Source of the DNA: Bacillus sp. T3 | Lineage (GTDB): Bacteria; Bacillota; Bacilli; Bacillales; Cytobacillaceae | Direction: 5' to 3' | DNA length: 64,000 nt | NCBI RefSeq assembly: GCF_033449965.1 | Contig: NZ_CP137761.1 | Coordinates: forward strand, 3,038,001 to 3,102,000 | Shown here: positions 62,559 to 64,000 of the stretch, one piece after another | Numbering within the stretch: the stretch's first letter is position 1 | Layout of the letters: every line of letters begins with the position of its first letter | Position numbers and translations under genes: made by a program | Notes under the pieces: model-generated | Seen by the model: only the letters and a program-made list of their open reading frames with translations | Told to the model about the DNA's origin: nothing | Database searches by the model: none

Positions 62559-62705
62559 TTATTTAAATCTCAACTTTTCACTTTTTTCAATTTGAATAAT
62601 TTTTCCATCCTGAACCACTAATGTGATTGAGCCAAATTTCATCGTCTCGAGTGTTTTTGAAATTTCCTCAAAAACAGCATTTAATTGATTTTGATTTTCC
62701 TGCAA
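62559..62705 (-). CDS. YezD family (DUF2292) small protein
   Basis: A 48-residue protein starting at TTG 62705, after the strong AGGAGGAGGGG, and ending at TAA. The C-terminal half, MKFGSITLVVQDGKIIQIEK, is the diagnostic YezD/DUF2292 sequence (a small beta-hairpin protein). YezD genes commonly occur beside sulfur-assimilation genes in Firmicutes; the function is unknown. It is the first gene of the operon, upstream of cysH by 96 bp, directly behind the promoter. Confidence 0.88.
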   Translation of the reverse strand: MQENQNQLNAVFEEISKTLETMKFGSITLVVQDGKIIQIEKSEKLRFK

Positions 62706-62752
62706 GGTCCCCTCCTCCTTCTAAAATCTTTTATCTAGTTTAATTATTTTTC

Positions 62753-62781
62753 ATTTTAAACACAGAACGAACCTATGTCAA
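62753..62781 (-). promoter_or_regulatory. Sigma-A promoter of the yezD-cysH-cysP-sat-cysC operon
   Basis: On the minus strand a perfect TTGACA (62776-62781) and TAAAAT (62753-62758) are separated by 17 bp, about 40 nt upstream of yezD. There is no S-box leader, unlike the B. subtilis cysH operon. Confidence 0.85.
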
Positions 62782-62783
62782 CA

Positions 62784-62808
62784 AATTTCTATGAGTTTAC
62801 TAGGAATT
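62784..62808. promoter_or_regulatory. Dyad operator next to the cys promoter
   Basis: AATTTCTA-N9-TAGGAATT is an 8-bp inverted repeat with one mismatch, ending 2 bp upstream of the -35. CymR, the cysteine-metabolism repressor, is a plausible ligand, but I cannot match its consensus with certainty. Confidence 0.5.
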
Positions 62809-62976
62809 AAAAATGAGATAATTATAAATTATTGCAACACTTAAAACTTTCCTTTCCTAATCAGATATGATTTTTAATTTTAATAATTACCTTTGTCATA
62901 ACGGATTGTAACTAAATAATTGAAATTAATTTTCATTTAACAAGCCTTAATCCAGCCACTAATTGCATTAATAAAC

Positions 62977-63013
62977 AAAATAGACATTACCAAAAAGAGG
63001 GAATGTCTATTTT
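62977..63013. terminator. Terminator after tadC
   Basis: AAAATAGACATT and AATGTCTATTTT form a perfect 12-bp stem around ACCAAAAAGAGGG. The arms provide U-runs on both strands. It lies 43 bp past the tadC stop. Confidence 0.88.
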
Positions 63014-63056
63014 AATAATAGTAAGCAACTTCGTTCTATTTTCTTTTCCATAATCC

Positions 63057-63998
63057 TTAGCCACCAAGTCCCTCAGTAACAAACCGAATGACTAACGGTC
63101 CTAAAATGACGATAAATATAGATGGAAAAATAAAGAAAGCCATCGGAAAGATCATTTTTACGGGTGCCTTCATTGCTTGTTCGCGAGCTTTCTCACGTCG
63201 TTGTTCCCGGATTCTTACAGTTAAATTACGAAGAACTCTTGACATACCGATTCCCAGCTGGTCCGCTTGAATTAACGAATTCATAATACTTTGAAACGAG
63301 TCAGAGGGAATTCGTTTACGAAGTTCGTAAAACGCTTCTCTTCTAGATTTTCCAAGCTTCATATCATCAAGTGTTTTGAAGAACTCTTCTGCTAAAGATC
63401 CCTTTGATTGAAGACTTACCTCTGCCAAAGCAGCATCCAATCCCATTCCAGCTTCAAGTAAGACATTTACCATATCGAAAAAATCTGCCATCGATCGATC
63501 AATCTCTTTAATACGTTGAGTTCGTTTTTTGCTTAAATAAAACAATGGGAGACGATAAAAGAGAAAAGCCATGAAAATTACTAACAACCACGCAATCGCT
63601 TTGTTATCTGCTAATGGTAAAAATAATAGAAAAACTAGAACTCCACTACTGACAGTTAACAAGAGCTGAATTAATCTAAATTCAGTGGCAGATATTTTAT
63701 ATTCATAGCCGGCATCACGAAGTAAAACAGATAATTTCCTTTTTTCCGCTTTTGAAATTCGTTTGTTCACAAACTGAATTCCTATATTCCAATAAGTCTG
63801 AAAGATAGGATGTTTTTTCTTAAGTTTCTCTGTTCCATCTATATTACCTTTTTCGATACTATAATCTGTATTATCAAAATATTGATCAAGTCGCTCTTCG
63901 ATGATAAGTTGTTTCCTAAATAAAAACGATAAGATCCCTGCTGTTATTAAGGTAAAAAATGCCGACCCAAATATCATGAACGCAGTATTTATTATCAC
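63057..63998 (-). CDS. tadC: Type II secretion system F family protein, TadC (Flp pilus)
   Basis: An inner-membrane platform protein of the Tad (Flp/type IVb) pilus apparatus. 313 residues from GTG 63998: one N-terminal helix, a soluble part, then the T2SSF domain with DFFDMVNVLLEAGMGLDAAL, AFYELRKRIPSDSFQSIMNSLIQADQLG and a last helix. The ARE-rich segment EQRREKAREQAMKAPVKM is typical of TadC. It is the last gene of a cluster whose other members lie beyond the right edge. The start could lie upstream, outside the window. Confidence 0.86.
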   Translation of the reverse strand: MIINTAFMIFGSAFFTLITAGILSFLFRKQLIIEERLDQYFDNTDYSIEKGNIDGTEKLKKKHPIFQTYWNIGIQFVNKRISKAEKRKLSVLLRDAGYEYKISATEFRLIQLLLTVSSGVLVFLLFLPLADNKAIAWLLVIFMAFLFYRLPLFYLSKKRTQRIKEIDRSMADFFDMVNVLLEAGMGLDAALAEVSLQSKGSLAEEFFKTLDDMKLGKSRREAFYELRKRIPSDSFQSIMNSLIQADQLGIGMSRVLRNLTVRIREQRREKAREQAMKAPVKMIFPMAFFIFPSIFIVILGPLVIRFVTEGLGG

Positions 63999-64000
63999 AT

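Noticed and set aside
62559..62830. S-box (SAM) riboswitch expected upstream of cysH from the B. subtilis precedent
   Set aside because: None of the conserved S-box blocks is present, and the promoter is only about 40 nt from yezD, leaving no room for an aptamer.

Overview
The window looks like a chromosomal segment of a low-GC, endospore-forming Bacillaceae (Neobacillus/Bacillus-like; the genus is an inference). Evidence is a spore germinant-receptor operon, ComK, the QoxABCD menaquinol oxidase, a cysH-cysP-sat-cysC sulfate assimilation cluster arranged much as in Bacillus subtilis, strong AGGAGG ribosome-binding sites and frequent TTG/GTG starts. No rRNA or tRNA gene, phage, complete insertion sequence or CRISPR array was seen.

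Layout. 1-2790: thiamine-precursor salvage (tenA, ylmB, thiW) behind a TPP riboswitch. 2967-8287: a GerA-type germination operon with two B permeases and a small D-like protein. 8306-12466: sulfate ABC transporter. 12768-13398: a comK paralogue with an attenuator-like leader. 14223-16432: glutamate/dicarboxylate symporter and an MscS channel. 16562-20645: qoxABCD with an Fnr/Rex-like operator. 22238-25936: two secreted proteins sharing a 35-residue repeat, one LPKTG-anchored, then a class D sortase. 25960-29134: ribA, an FAD monooxygenase and a nitronate monooxygenase. 29605-34684: urease ureABCEFGD. 34767-40700: glutaminyl-tRNA synthetase, FNT channel, YhdH-type oxidoreductase, fatty acid desaturase. 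40723-44578: thiYXZ with a thiamine-binding protein and a TatD hydrolase behind a second TPP riboswitch. 44660-49911: PAS-GGDEF protein, small protein, LTA-synthase-like sulfatase, CAP/LysM protein. 50355-57567: a four-gene operon coding for a REC-GGDEF-REC protein, a membrane HEAT protein, a processive GT2 synthase and a large extracellular glycosidase-like protein. 57744-62808: sirB and the cysC-sat-cysP-cysH-yezD operon. 63057-63998: tadC at the right edge.

Two loci cooperate in thiamine-pyrimidine salvage: uptake (thiYXZ) at 41.5-44.5 kb and processing (ylmB, tenA) at 0-2 kb, both under TPP control. Sulfate enters by two unrelated carriers (ABC and PiT type) and is activated and reduced by Sat, CysC and CysH. 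The most interesting candidate system is the 50.3-57.5 kb operon: its GGDEF domain has lost the catalytic motif but keeps an RxxD inhibitory site, suggesting a c-di-GMP receptor controlling an exopolysaccharide synthase.

Data quality. Eight genes carry nine single-base frameshifts, nearly all in homopolymers or doubled bases (five extra, four missing). In every case the conserved protein resumes directly in another frame. I read these mainly as residual sequencing indels, not gene decay.

Intergenic DNA is rich in palindromic repeats: two tandem arrays (4 x 50 bp and 7 x about 52 bp), three collapsed copies of a GTTGATTTCCGCT element and a 350-bp element with inverted ends.
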